DNA of 64,000 bases from Symbiodinium microadriaticum. Its lineage: Eukaryota; Sar; Dinophyceae; Suessiales; Symbiodiniaceae. Position 1 is the stretch's first letter. The number at the start of each line of letters is the position of its first letter. This document shows positions 32,767-42,438 of this stretch, in pieces. The notes below the pieces were generated by a model. The model saw only the letters and a program-made list of their open reading frames with translations, was not told the DNA's origin and searched no databases. The stretch lies in assembly GCA_001939145.1 (NCBI GenBank), contig LSRX01000771.1, forward strand, positions 154,607 through 218,606, written 5' to 3'. Position numbers and translations under genes: made by a program.

Positions 32767-33853
32767 TGATCGCCCTGAGCAGCATGGGGATAATGCCAGA
32801 GACCAACCTTACTGCTGTGTTGCGGCGGCAGACTCTGTTGAGTCTCTTTGACGACGAGCAGCCCTTATCCAGGACACAGAAGGTGATCTGTGTGACGAAA
32901 ACGAGGAAAAAGCGTCGGCCGCGTTCGTTTGGGTCACGGGCCCGACGACGAAGTTCAGCAGGATAAGTAACGATCTTGCATGACCAAAAGTTAAGCCAAA
33001 GCCAGCAAAATGCCGGATAGGGACCAGGCCGATGGCCAACCTCCACCATCCTTCGGTTGGAGAAACGCCAGCCACCCCTGACAAGATACGAGTGGCGCAA
33101 AAGCCACCCAAGAAGTTGGGCCTCTTTCATGGTGCAGATCGGTTGCGTGAATTCTGTGGGTAGGGATACAGTCCCAGCAACATCCGAACCCGCTAGGAAC
33201 CCACGAGCCGCTTCCTTGAGCTGACAATGAAACATCCCGTCCATGGAAATAGCCTTGCACCAGATTGGCCAGGCCAAGGACATGTCGGGGACACCTTTCA
33301 TGAAGGCCCAACAGAATGACCAGGAATACTCATCCCGATTTTCAATGGCAAAGGCCGGGATTCGGTTTGGCACTTGCGGGTGGACTTCACCTTCTGGCTT
33401 GTGGACGACCGCGACCCGGGAACTTGAGTTAGGGTCCACGGTCAGCCAACTTTCTCTGTCTCCGCCATGGCAGCAATAGGACAGCGCGGACCAATGCCAG
33501 GCTCCTCCATAGAGGGAACTCGCTCCCTGTGATTCCCATAAGAAAAAGTGGCATGGGTGCTCCAGAAGGGCGAGGCTTCGTTTCGGACGGCCGTTCAACT
33601 GGTCGGTGTTGGTTCTCCTCGACATCGTGGTGGATCGCCAGAGGGCCATGGCTTCATGCTTTGGATTGTTAGTGTAGCCCGCGGGGAAGCAGAAGTCCCC
33701 GGGTCGATGCTGCCAGTTGTTCCAACAATTTCGTACGTTACAGGAGCCATGGTTGCAGACCATCGAGAAAGTCCCTCCTTCGCGGGAAAGGCGATTCTCC
33801 TCGAAGTTGTCTAAATGCCACTTGGCGTGGTTTCCTTCATCCAAGAAGGGCAA
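32717..33853 (-). CDS. Element ORF, methyltransferase-like region (tentative)
   Basis: An open stretch of about 378 codons upstream of the recombinase. The segment SLALLEHPCHFFLWES, then WHWSALSYCCHGGDRESWL, then EGEVHPQVPN and AFAIENRDEYSWSFCWAFM resembles, from memory, the C-terminal part of a DNA cytosine methyltransferase-like domain that precedes the recombinase in related dinoflagellate elements. I see no catalytic Pro-Cys motif, so activity should not be assumed. Its C-terminal 120 residues look like read-through into another frame. Confidence 0.35.
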   Translation of the reverse strand: MPFLDEGNHAKWHLDNFEENRLSREGGTFSMVCNHGSCNVRNCWNNWQHRPGDFCFPAGYTNNPKHEAMALWRSTTMSRRTNTDQLNGRPKRSLALLEHPCHFFLWESQGASSLYGGAWHWSALSYCCHGGDRESWLTVDPNSSSRVAVVHKPEGEVHPQVPNRIPAFAIENRDEYSWSFCWAFMKGVPDMSLAWPIWCKAISMDGMFHCQLKEAARGFLAGSDVAGTVSLPTEFTQPICTMKEAQLLGWLLRHSYLVRGGWRFSNRRMVEVGHRPGPYPAFCWLWLNFWSCKIVTYPAELRRRARDPNERGRRFFLVFVTQITFCVLDKGCSSSKRLNRVCRRNTAVRLVSGIIPMLLRAISEWYYSYDVPGKFEPA

Positions 33854-33860
33854 ACCTTCG

Positions 33861-34395
33861 TTACCATCCCCTTGGGCCCTTGGGGAGGAACCTTAGCGAT
33901 CTCGTACGAGATGCGTCCAAATGACGCAATATAGACCTTCCCCAGCCCTCCACCAACTCAATGTCTGCCCCGGGACCATCGGTGGTCAGGTGGCCCTTCC
34001 TATCGAAGGGGATATTCCCCTCATCCACAGCGTCGAACAAAACTCGGTCGTAACCGGCAACTTCTGTTTCGTTCCACTCCTGGTCTGTCGCCCTGTCGGC
34101 AAAGCCCCCGTGTCTAATAAAGAGCTCTGTATGGGGCAGGGGGTATTGCCTCAAATCCAAGTCCAGGGCGTGGCAGTCCCGGAGGTCGAAGTCAACCCCC
34201 GTGTCGGGGTCAAGCCCAACCAAAAAAATCCTTGTCAGAATCAAAGGCCGGCATGCGCACGGCCGACCGCCCTGAAAGATTGCAGCTTTTCTCAGACAGA
34301 CTGGCTGTCCGTCCTGTGTTCCAAACCTTGGCAACGCTCTGAGCCGGATGTCCGCGAGGGTCGGGCTCACGCGAATATCTAATAGCCTCCTCCAT
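33861..34395 (-). CDS. Element ORF, unknown
   Basis: The frame is open for about 170 codons with the acidic stretch LRDCHALDLDLRQYPL and EVAGYDRVLFDAVDEGNIPF. It lies between the linker ORF and the methyltransferase-like ORF. Adjacent frames (34379-34582, VKDAMISLRSALGTFVREYQ) also look coding, so at least one frame change occurs here. No domain recognised. Confidence 0.3.
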
Positions 34396-34645
34396 TGGAA
34401 GACGAACAGGAAGTTGAAGGGACGCGGGACAGCGAGGACCCCCTCATCGTTCCCTTCGAGACGCTTTCCTGCCCCGGATGCACCAGCGCTGGGTGGAGGG
34501 GAAGGAAGTCACAAGTTCGCTGGTACTCCCTCACGAATGTGCCGAGGGCCGACCTGAGGCTAATCATCGCATCCTTCACCATCAGTTTCTTCCTGCTCCA
34601 CCATTCCTAAATGGTCGTACCCCTCGTGGAGTCTAGACAGTAAAG

Positions 34646-34745
34646 CGCACCCGTGGGGGGAGCCTGGCTCGTAGGCCGAACCTAATTCCGGGAGTATATC
34701 ACCCCCGTGCGGGAAGCCTGGCCCGTGGGCCGAACATGATTTTGG
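34646..34745 (+). repeat. Tandem duplication of about 50 bp
   Basis: A block with GAGCCTGGCTCGTAGGCCGAAC at about 34661 is repeated as AAGCCTGGCCCGTGGGCCGAAC at about 34714, each preceded by CACCC(CC)GTG and followed by (C/A)(T)(A/G)ATT. A degenerate direct duplication inside the element. Confidence 0.6.
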
Positions 34746-34786
34746 AACCTCCTCATCAGACAGCCGCAGTTCGCCGGCCCACTCCT

Positions 34787-35582
34787 TTAACGCAAGAACA
34801 GCCTCATCCCTTTCCAGGAGGTTCGGCCCCTCGGACTGGCGGGGTCCGGTTGCCCGGTCCTTTGCCCTGAATCGGCCCCCCCTCCTTTCCGACCATGGCT
34901 TGTATTCTCTGAAGCAGCCGTGCCGCCAGTCTGCCTGGACGCTTCAGGGCATACTCCTGAAGCTGCAGTTGCAGACTGGTTCCATTCCCAGAGGAGGGGC
35001 TTCCCGAAAAAGCGACTCGTTGTCAGAGGAACCGCTGGACACTTCCAGCACCTTGCCGTAGTCAATCTTCGTACCAGACCCAAAAGGTCCCCTGTCTTTT
35101 GCGACCTTGCGCTTCTCCTTCCTCTTTTTCTTCTTCTTCTTAGACTTATCCTCACTCGACGAGGGACTCGACGAAGACACCCCCGACGAGTCAGAAAGGG
35201 ACCGATCCTTGGGATCATGGCCCACTTCCTGTCCGAACCATTGTCCTCTGCCGGAGTCGGGACCTGACCTGGCACGGCCATGGCCGGTGTCAGCGCGCGC
35301 TTTCTTCCTGTTCTTCTTCTTTTTGTTCGGGTCAACCAAGTCCTCCCCCTTAGGTGGGACAACTCCTCCACCATGATGGTCAATTGCTTCCCGTTTCTTG
35401 AGCGTCTTCCTCGGCGTACCGAGCTCCCTCTCCAGCTCGGACAGGTTCTTCAAGGCCGGATCCTCGGCGCCAGCCACCGGGAGAACCGCCTCTTCAAACC
35501 CTAGGCCTTGGCCCGTGTCGGGGTGTGTCTCGTCCTGGCCCTTAGGCCGCTGTCCACTCATCCTTGCAACCTCCTCATCCAC
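34787..35582 (-). CDS. Element ORF, Lys/Ser-rich linker
   Basis: From about 35582 the frame carries LSELERELGTPRKTLKKREA, a Lys-rich segment, an SSPSSSEDKSKKKKKK stretch, DRGPFGSGTKIDYGKVLEV and SSDNESLFREAPPLGM. A nearby frame continues with a Gly-rich then Pro-rich stretch to 34787. The order coiled segment, basic/serine linker, DRGPFG, SLFRE matches the conserved linker of the dinoflagellate recombinase-element family as I recall it. Probably structural or nucleic-acid binding. Confidence 0.5.
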
Positions 35583-35986
35583 ATACTTTTTGCACGGGCC
35601 CTTCTCGACCCAATCTATACGATGGTCGGCGAGGTGACCAAGGGGAACGTTCCTGAACTTGTATGGAAATCGAGGGCTCGGCCCCGGCGACTTTTACGAC
35701 CTGATCTTCTCCACTCTTGCAGAAGTGGACCTCAAACTCCCAGTTCTCATCCTTGCCGGACCCCGAATTAAGCCACCATAGAATCATAGAAGGTGATCGT
35801 CTGACACCGCCAGGAAAGTCATCTCGGCCCATTGGCCTTCCGAGGTCCTCGGCTCGATCTTATCCACCCTTCCCAGCACGGTGTGGGAAACGTCATACGC
35901 GTGGAATTCGAGGTAGTCGCCTACATCAATAGCAGATGATTTCCACGCCTCCGGGTCCGTGGCCGCTGAAATCCACGGCCCAGGCA
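35575..35986 (-). pseudogene. Element N-terminal ORF, frameshifted
   Basis: A likely ATG at 35986 begins MPGPWISAATDPEAWKSS and continues with GDYLEFHAYDVSHTVLGRVD to WAEMTFLAVSDDHLL, stopping at 35784. The conserved continuation (ILWWLNSGSGKDENWEFEVH, FCKSG) is in a neighbouring frame from about 35785, so one frameshift separates them. This matches the family's N-terminal domain as I recall it. The track's upstream Met codons lie in TA-rich repeat and are not credible starts. Confidence 0.5.
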
Positions 35987-36003
35987 TGGCACAAGCTGGA
36001 AGG

Positions 36004-36015
36004 CTTGAGCCAAAA
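36004..36015 (-). promoter_or_regulatory. Relict spliced-leader-like 12-mer
   Basis: The minus strand reads TTTTGGCTCAAG, the last 12 bases of the conserved 22-nt dinoflagellate spliced leader, 17 bp upstream of the element's ATG. The preceding bases (AAAGAGGAG) do not match the rest of the leader. A 12-base match by chance anywhere in the window is about 1 percent likely, and its position before the start codon adds weight. It would fit an ancestor that passed through a trans-spliced mRNA. Confidence 0.45.
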
Positions 36016-36084
36016 CTCCTCTTTAGGGAAAAGGCGCTGAGAAAGACACGTGCCACTCCCTTGCAAGCAGAGTCGCTCACTAAG

Positions 36085-36130
36085 GGTAATATATAGATGT
36101 ATATATACACATATATATATATATATTTTT
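36085..36130. repeat. (TA)n microsatellite with T run
   Basis: TATATAG...(TA)n...TTTTTTTT on the plus strand, then a TCTATC/CTCT repeat to about 36175. Confidence 0.85.
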
Positions 36131-36179
36131 TTTACACGCTCGCTCTCTTTCTCTATCTATCTATCTAACTCTCTTGTCA

Positions 36180-37590
36180 AGAAACGTGCATGAAGTGGCT
36201 GATGGGAAAGTGTACTCCAATTGCCTGCGCACTGCCTTCCCGGAGGCCCCCGCAAAAAAGGGAGAACAACAATGCAAAGCTAACAGTAATATCACTAATA
36301 TCCCTCCTGTACGAACACGCGGCTATAATTGTTGTTGGTTGCGTTCGAGCATGGTAGGAGTGGGCAAGGTTTCGCAACACAGCAAGAGTTGCTCTTTTGA
36401 GTACTCCGACCGCAGTATGTTTGATGCATCAAGGTAAAATAATGTCAATGCCTGATCCCAGGCAACCAGGGGATTCACAGCGAAATCCAGCAGCTTCCCC
36501 GTCAGGAGTATGTTCAACGTAGTGTAAACACTAAATAAACTCCATCTCCAGCTTTAATGCCACAAGCGCCTCTGCAGCCAATGCTCTTCCGAAGGCGATG
36601 CTCCCGGCTTCTCGGCGTCAGAACGTGTCGTCTCCTGCAAGGACTTCCAACATCCAAGGCTTATTGAGATGCTGCGACAACATGCTCATGCCAAGATCCT
36701 TGAAGTCGCTTGAAGCGAAGACATCAGCCGATTCTCGGTATTCGTCAGACGGACCACAACAGCATATGCACCTCGATGGGAGGACATAAGGCAAGCGCAT
36801 GCGAACGCTGTCGGACAAGAGCAGCAGGAATGGAATCTGCCGCTGGGAAGACGAGGCGTGCACAAGCGGTGTCGCGGAAAGCAGGCTATGCAGGCTTTCG
36901 GCTTCACTGCATCTCGCATGGCACAAGATTGCTCAGACCAAACATGACCTGTACAGTAGGAATCTTCGGGAAATCGTCGGTGGTGGCAAGCCTAGGGCCT
37001 ATAGGGTCAGTGAAGAGCTACCTCCAGCAGATTCTACCAATATGAGTTGTTTCCCTCGCACCTTCGACCTGGTGTCAATCCAACCCATGCCTGAGTTGTC
37101 TCAGTGTGATGGGATCATGATCTCGGCTAAGCCTACACTTCAGACAGGCCGCGAACACAACCATCAGCTCGCACTGGAACGAAAGAACGAAACCGCCCGC
37201 CCGAGCTGTCACAAATCCGCTACGTATGCGACCCGAACAGTCTGAAAATGGGCAACGGTGCCAACCACTGAGACTGAGGCTCTTGTCGAAAGGCCTAGCT
37301 AGGTTCGAGCTCGGAAGAAACAGGGCCCATTTCTAGAGAGCAACATCTTGAAAGAAATCAGTCCATTTTGTTTTCTGCCGACGGTTGGCTCAGAGCACGG
37401 TCTCGTCTCAGCCTGCAGGTCCGAGGGTTCTGGCGAGACGCTGCGCAGTGCCAGGAGCTGAGCTCACGGCCTAATGCTTGAAACGGGGAGACCTTGATAA
37501 GGTTCAGCAAGGCTTCTACGCATTCTACCCAAGGGTCCTTGAGGTGTCCGCCGCACGAGGGCCACCAAAGGGATCACCACCTCATGGCTT
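36180..37590. other. No gene recognised
   Basis: Open frames on both strands are short and unlike protein. Nothing else of note. Confidence 0.4.
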
Positions 37591-37595
37591 CAGCT

Positions 37596-37883
37596 TCAGC
37601 GCTGCTGCAGCGACTCGAGACTGGGAAGTGAGTCTTTGGCTGAAGACCGGCCCGGCTCCAACGCCCTGAAAGGCTGCTCCAAGTCCAGAGCCTCAGCGCA
37701 GGCGCAAGTCAGGCAACTTGGTTCATGCCGCTCATGCCGCATGCCCAACGGAGCTAGAAGACCTGGACTTCCATCTGCAGGGGGTGGCCTGGAGCAAGAC
37801 CTGGCTTCGGGAATTCCCGCGAAACAAACTCTTTCAGCCATGCCCATCCGGCATTTGGGCATCTTCCCAAACTTTCCATCCAA
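37596..37883 (-). CDS. Weak exon candidate
   Basis: Only the segment EALDLEQPFRALEPGRSSAK to DSLPSLESLQQR (about 37715-37600) looks like coding on the minus strand. No domain. Confidence 0.2.
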   Translation of the reverse strand: MDGKFGKMPKCRMGMAERVCFAGIPEARSCSRPPPADGSPGLLAPLGMRHERHEPSCLTCACAEALDLEQPFRALEPGRSSAKDSLPSLESLQQR

Positions 37884-38168
37884 AATATTCCAAAATAGAT
37901 GCGAGTACCTAATCCTTGCATCTGCCTGAGAAGGCTGGTCGCGACGTTTAGCTACGCTTGCTGCGCGAGGAAGCCAAAGCAGGCAGAAACACCCAAATCA
38001 ACACAAAATCCCTAATTTAGAGTTTGCGACTTTGGGTTGGGTTCTAGACCTATAAAAGCTGAGCCGCAGTTCGCTTACATGACTAAAAGAAAACTCGCGA
38101 CGGCATTCACAGCGACGCCTTCAAAACCTAGCCAAGGCAATCCACACAGATTGTGGGACAACGTCTCT

Positions 38169-38207
38169 CTTTGCTTTGCTAGGGGTTTGAGGTAGCAGCA
38201 GACCTGC
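38169..38207 (+). repeat. Dispersed repeat, copy 1
   Basis: A 32-base block (CTTTGCTTTGCTAGGGG to GGTAGCAGCA) is identical to 40451-40482, with ACCTGC following in both after one mismatch. A CT-rich tract lies nearby in both places. Confidence 0.75.
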
Positions 38208-38349
38208 TACCCCGCGCTCCAGGGCGCTACCCCATCCATTATTTTATATTATTTTGACAGATGGAAGAGTCTCTGTAGGTTGGACATGGTTGGACAACGT
38301 CTCTTTCTCTCTTTCTTTCTTTCTTTCTGCAGGGCTTAGGGGTCGCGTG

Positions 38350-38480
38350 CTTCTCTCTCTCTCTCTCTGGCGAAAGGGACGGAGCAAGCCCCACCGCCCC
38401 CCCTCCCGCACGCGAGCGCACACCTCTTTCTCTTCTCTCCCGGGCACAGGTGGTCTATCTCTCTCTCTCTCTCTCTGACT
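38350..38480 (+). repeat. CT microsatellites around a shared GC-rich block
   Basis: CT repeats at about 38352-38368 and 38458-38476 flank CCCTCCCGCACGCGAGCGCA, which recurs at 42357-42376 also followed by a CT repeat. This suggests copies of one interspersed repeat. Confidence 0.6.
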
Positions 38481-38510
38481 CTCTTGGTTGGTTGCTCGCT
38501 CGCTCGCTGG

Positions 38511-38611
38511 CTGGCTTGCTGGCTTGCTGGCTTGCTGGCTTGCTGGCTTGCTGGCTTGCTGGCTTGCTGGCTTGCTGGCTTGCTGGCTTGCTGGCTTGCT
38601 GGCTTGCTGGG

Positions 38612-38659
<48 letters not shown>

Positions 38660-38725
38660 GTCCTGGCTGGCTGGCTGGCTGGCTGGCTTGCTTGCCTGCC
38701 TGCCTGCTTGCTTGCTGGCTTGCAA
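38511..38725 (+). repeat. Octamer satellite GGCTTGCT with GCTT and CTGG arrays
   Basis: About twelve near-perfect copies of GGCTTGCT (38511-38610) are followed by (GCTT)n to about 38659, (CTGG)n to about 38688 and a CTTG/CCTG tail. Because 8 is not divisible by 3, each strand encodes one 8-residue repeat regardless of frame. That creates several overlapping 100-codon open frames of Leu/Ala/Cys/Trp or Lys/Pro/Ala/Ser/Gln repeats. I do not regard these as genes. Confidence 0.9.
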
Positions 38726-39187
38726 GGCGTCTCGGGGTCAGGGCATCAAGCCTCTTCTTTCTGCGCACAGCGTTATGCCGCTATGCCTTTAATGATTAGT
38801 CCGAGTCTGGGGTCAACGTGAAACATGGCATGAAAAAACCCGAACATGCCCGAACTGCACATGCCCTCATGACCCATGTCCTCGCCTAGACCAGCTGGTC
38901 TGAATCCGAAAATCTTTTGAGCAGTGCTTGGGGTAAGCAAGGGAGATAGGGTTCAAAATTGTCGAAGGAACCTCAGGAGGGGGCATGACAACGTCGTGGG
39001 TCCGCGTACCATGTTGGGCAAGTTGTGAGAGGTTGTGTGTTGTCTGCCTCTCTTTCTGTCTGCAGGGCAGAGGAGTCGGCATGCAATGCTCAGGCCATGG
39101 GCCTGCCCTGCCACACCCTGCTTTATGGAGTGGTCGGCATCAGGGTTCTCGGCAAAACGGCACAAGCCACAAAAAAACTCCGTGTCC

Positions 39188-39485
39188 CGAACTGAAACCT
39201 GACCCCCAGCTCAATACTGCCTGCGATCTTCTACTCACCCCTGAACCTGAGGCTGGGTGCTCCTGCCTTTTCAGAGCTGAGATGGACTGAGTTACCACCT
39301 GCCTTTGCCTTGCGAAGAAAGGGGGCTGTCGAAGCACAACGAACACCCTGCCCTGCGAAGCGTTGTGCCCCCTCTTCGCGTGCTTTTTACATCAACCCAA
39401 CCTACCTGCCTATCCCTGCCTGCATCCCGAACGGAAACCTGTACCCTGTCACTGCCTGCGACCTTCCGCTCAACCCTGAACCTGT
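39188..39485 (+). repeat. Direct duplication, about 60 bp, 238 bp apart
   Basis: 39188-39250 and 39426-39485 align over their length with scattered substitutions and a few indels. They share CCGAAC, GAAACCTG, ACTGCCTGCGA, CTTC and CCCTGAACCTG. Confidence 0.65.
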
Positions 39486-40450
39486 GCACTAGCAGCAGGT
39501 ACTTTGGCTGAGTGGGCGCCCCTGTGTTAGAGCTTGTCTGGTGCGCAAACCCTCACAGCGGGTGCATGCCATGGCGGGGGAGAGCAAGGCGGCTGCCCCG
39601 ACGTAGTCATATGAAACAAGCTACGTGCATTCTACGGCGCCGGTGGGTCACTGCGTTCAGTTCCTCTGCTTCACACTCTCTGTTGAGGTAGTGCTCCGCT
39701 CCGCTGGCTGGGTGCCACAGACCAGTTTCTCCATCTCCACCGGCTGGGTACCACGCCACCGTTTCTGTGTCTCCCCGGTCTGTTTCTTCAAAGGTTGCTG
39801 TGGGTTCGACCCCAAACCGTTGCTGGGCACACTTGTGCCCCTCGTGCAGCGGGTGCCTCGGGGAGTGCGCTGCTTCTTCTGGTTTGGGCTCCCTGGTCGT
39901 GTGGTTCTGCTGTCGTCGTCGGTGGATGTAGTACTCGCAGGTCGCCTAGTCTCCATGTCCAGGCGTTGACACACACACACACACACACACACGCGCAGAC
40001 CGTGACCGGGGCTGCAGCAAGCAAGCAGTCGATGCTTGACTGGCTCAAGTGGGGGCCGAAAAGGGATTGTCGTCGTTCTCGTCTTCGTCCTCGTCGTCGT
40101 CGCGTGTGTTGAGTAGTGGGGATGGGGATGGGTCCCACGTGCAACACAGGCTCGAGCAGCCTTGTCGTAAACAAGTTGTGGAAGAGAGGCAAAGAACCTG
40201 GGAACGTTGCGAGGGCGACGGGAACATCACCAGGGCAACAAAACAACACGAGAGCAGCCAGCGCCAAAACAGACGCGGAGACACCTCTGCACTGATACAT
40301 GTCAGCTCTGCACTGGCATCAGCAAAGTCGCCGTCACTTGCGCACTCAGACCTCGCCGACCTCGCTGCCTGAATCCTGCATGAGTTGTGTTGCCTTTTAA
40401 CCCTCGGAAGAAGCCCCCACTCTGGTCGCTGACGTTTCTCTCTCTCTTTG

Positions 40451-40489
40451 CTTTGCTTTGCTAGGGGTTTGAGGTAGCAGCAAACCTGC
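40451..40489 (+). repeat. Dispersed repeat, copy 2
   Basis: Second copy of the block at 38169-38207. Confidence 0.75.
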
Positions 40490-41641
40490 ATTTTCTCTCT
40501 ACCTCTCCCTCTCTCTCCCCCTCCCTTGCTTGCTTGCTTGCGCGACGTTTGGGGCAGGGTCCTACGACCCCAACCCCTGCGCTCTCGCGCTACGCCGCTC
40601 CGTTGTCTGTTGGTTTGGTGAAACCAGCGTGGGTGTCAGCACTCGGCCCCCGAAATCCCTGCCTACCCTCCTTGGCATGCGATCCAACCCACCTTGGTGG
40701 GCACGTTTGTGCTGACCCCGCTCTGTGCCGAGTGACTGCTATAGTATCCTCTGACATTGCAAGGGCTGGCTCCTGGGACGCTGCGAAACCATGGGCTGCC
40801 ATGAAAGAAAGCTGCACTGATGTCAACCTTCACTAACACTGGCTGTCCCCTGGAGCTTTTGTTAACTCAACCCTTTGCTACCAGTGTGTGGAAGTGTTGC
40901 TTGTGGGGAGAAGCAAAGCTAAGGCAAAAGGTCAAGACCAGATAAGGGAAAAGGTTTACACTCGTTGGGGAGGTCCCCGTGCCGGTGTTGGTGGTGGTGC
41001 TGTGGTTGGGAGCTGGCGCCTTTTGGGTCAAGAAACAAGAGGGTAGAGGTAAGCCAACACAATAGGGGAACAACACAATGAGGCGCCTGCTCCCCTTGTG
41101 GTTGTGTAGTGGCTCAGGTGAGTTTTTACGTCCCCTACTTGGTGCATGCACTGCAGCTACAACTTGAAGAGGTGCTGACGCAACACGTAGAGGTCCTAGT
41201 TAGTCATCGGACATAGCTGCATGCATCCTAAGGTCCTACGACGTCTGTGTGCGGTCCGGGCAGCGTTTCGCTCCCTGGATCCTCCTGGTACGGCTGCGCC
41301 CCTCTGCCCTCGTCATTTCTTGTAGCGCTACGCCGCCGTCTCGCCAAGCGCCACATCTCATCTTCCGTTTCTGTGCCCGGCATGTCACTGTCCGACAAGC
41401 TTGGGGGTGCGTCCTCGGTCGTCTGAGCCCCTGCTGGCCGCCAGAGCTCTGTCCCCTCTTGTTAGCCCTCGGGTCTGGGTGGCAGTGGCTGTGGTGGGGA
41501 CCAGGGTACCCTTCCTCCTGCGGAGTCCCCTGAATCCGTCCCCGAGTCGCGCACAAGCTGAGTAGGGTGCCCCCATAGTCCTTGTGTCCACGTTCGCAGC
41601 TGGTTGAGCGCTTCAGCTGCCACCGGGGACTTGGTCACCCA

Positions 41642-42022
41642 CTAAGGTGGGCATGAGCTGCGTGAGGAGTTGTGCGCGCGAAGGACCATGTACGCGCTTG
41701 GCTCCTGGGGGTTCGACGGTGCCGCTGCTGCTGCTTCTGTGCGGCTGCGTTTGGCTGTTGGCTCTTCCGTCTGGAGACTCTTGGCTGGCTGCTGGGGGTC
41801 TGCTGACCCGCGTGCGGGCTCGGAGGGTGTGGGAGGTTGGTGCTGTGTGGACGCTGCTGCCTGTCGGTCCGCGAAAGGGTTACGGCCCCCTGTCCATGCC
41901 ACTTGGTCCGCTTGCCCTGCTTCTATAAGGAAAGTTGTCTCCAGCATGGCCTCCTGGCTTTGGATGCTGGGCTCGTTGAACAGCGGATGTGTTGCTGGAC
42001 GAGATGGTGGCCGGGGATGCAT
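41642..42022 (-). CDS. Low-complexity open frame, coding-like
   Basis: The minus-strand frame reads MLETTFLIEAGQADQVAWTG, then GRNPFADRQAAAST, a Pro/Gln/Ser-rich stretch, TEEPTAKRSRTEAAAAAP and PSAYMVLRAHNSSRSS. A KRSRTE stretch could be a nuclear signal. Composition suggests translated disordered sequence, perhaps the remains of a retroelement ORF1. The plus strand is open too (41670-42761) because the region is GC-rich, so the evidence is weak. Confidence 0.3.
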   Translation of the reverse strand: MHPRPPSRPATHPLFNEPSIQSQEAMLETTFLIEAGQADQVAWTGGRNPFADRQAAASTQHQPPTPSEPARGSADPQQPAKSLQTEEPTAKRSRTEAAAAAPSNPQEPSAYMVLRAHNSSRSSCPP

Positions 42023-42355
42023 GGGGCAGTGCTGTAGTCCGTCGGTGCTGTTTGACCTGGCCTCAAAGTCACTGCTGGTGCTGCTGCCGTTGCTGCTACT
42101 TCGGTGGTTGCTGGGGGCTCCTTGCAGCTTGGTTGCTTATTTGCAAGGGGCTCCTTGCTGCTTGGCTGCGCAGGCTGCGGTTGGTGACTCCCCGCTGTCG
42201 GGGCTTGTGGGCCACTGTCTGCTTTTGCATGTTCGGTTACGTGCCCGGTGGTGGTTGTTGTTGTGTCGCCGTGGTGGTGGTGGGTGCCTCGTGTTGGTCG
42301 AAGCTCCCCCTCCCTCTCTCTCTTCCTTCCACACAGACAAAGGAAGGGGCGCTCC

Positions 42356-42402
42356 CCTCCCCCGCACGCGAGCGCGCACTGCCTCTCTCTCTCTCTCTCT
42401 CT
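42356..42402 (+). repeat. GC-rich block plus CT repeat, second copy
   Basis: CCCTCCCCCGCACGCGAGCGCG followed by a CT microsatellite, matching the unit near 38397-38420. Confidence 0.6.
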
Positions 42403-42438
42403 ACGAGGTAGGGAGCTCAGGGTGGTCCGACCCTAAGC

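Larger units (their letters stand above)
31660..36050 (-). mobile_element. Degraded tyrosine-recombinase element, dinoflagellate type
   Basis: Read from right to left, this holds a spliced-leader-like 12-mer, an N-terminal ORF, a Lys/Ser-rich linker, one or two middle ORFs and a tyrosine recombinase, all on the minus strand with several frame changes. From memory, the series (WAEMTFLAVSDDHL; WEFEVHFCKS; poly-Lys; DRGPFGSG; SLFREAPP; then recombinase) is the architecture of a repetitive protein family common in dinoflagellate genomes. The frame changes (near 35.8, 34.95, 33.9 and 32.6 kb) show this copy is inactive. Outer ends are not defined: I found no convincing terminal repeats. Confidence 0.6.
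38860..41640. other. Gene-poor, repeat-rich stretch
   Basis: A mosaic of internal duplications and simple repeats. A 60-bp block at 39188-39250 is repeated at 39426-39485 (CCGAAC(T/G)GAAACCTG to CCCTGAACCTG). A block of about 37 bp (GGCTGGGTGCCACAGACC... and GGCTGGGTACCACGCCACC...) is repeated at about 39706 and 39743. An AC repeat lies at 39969-39992 and CGTCGTC/CTCGTCGTC trinucleotides at 40068-40105. Minus-strand frames are acidic or Ser/Thr/Arg-rich low complexity (for example NTRDDDEDEDENDDNPF), not recognisable proteins. Confidence 0.5.

Noticed and set aside
36015..36110. Upstream extension of the element's N-terminal ORF (MYIYIYI...)
   Set aside because: It is translated TA microsatellite and spliced-leader relic, not protein.
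38450..38821. Several Leu/Ala/Cys/Trp and Lys/Pro/Ala/Ser/Gln repeat ORFs
   Set aside because: Products of the octamer satellite, identical in all frames.
39795..39830. tRNA-like GGGTTCGACCCC
   Set aside because: The flanking bases do not form a T-arm stem or the rest of a cloverleaf.
40030..40052. TGGCTCAAG as a leader relic
   Set aside because: Only nine bases match, and no gene follows.
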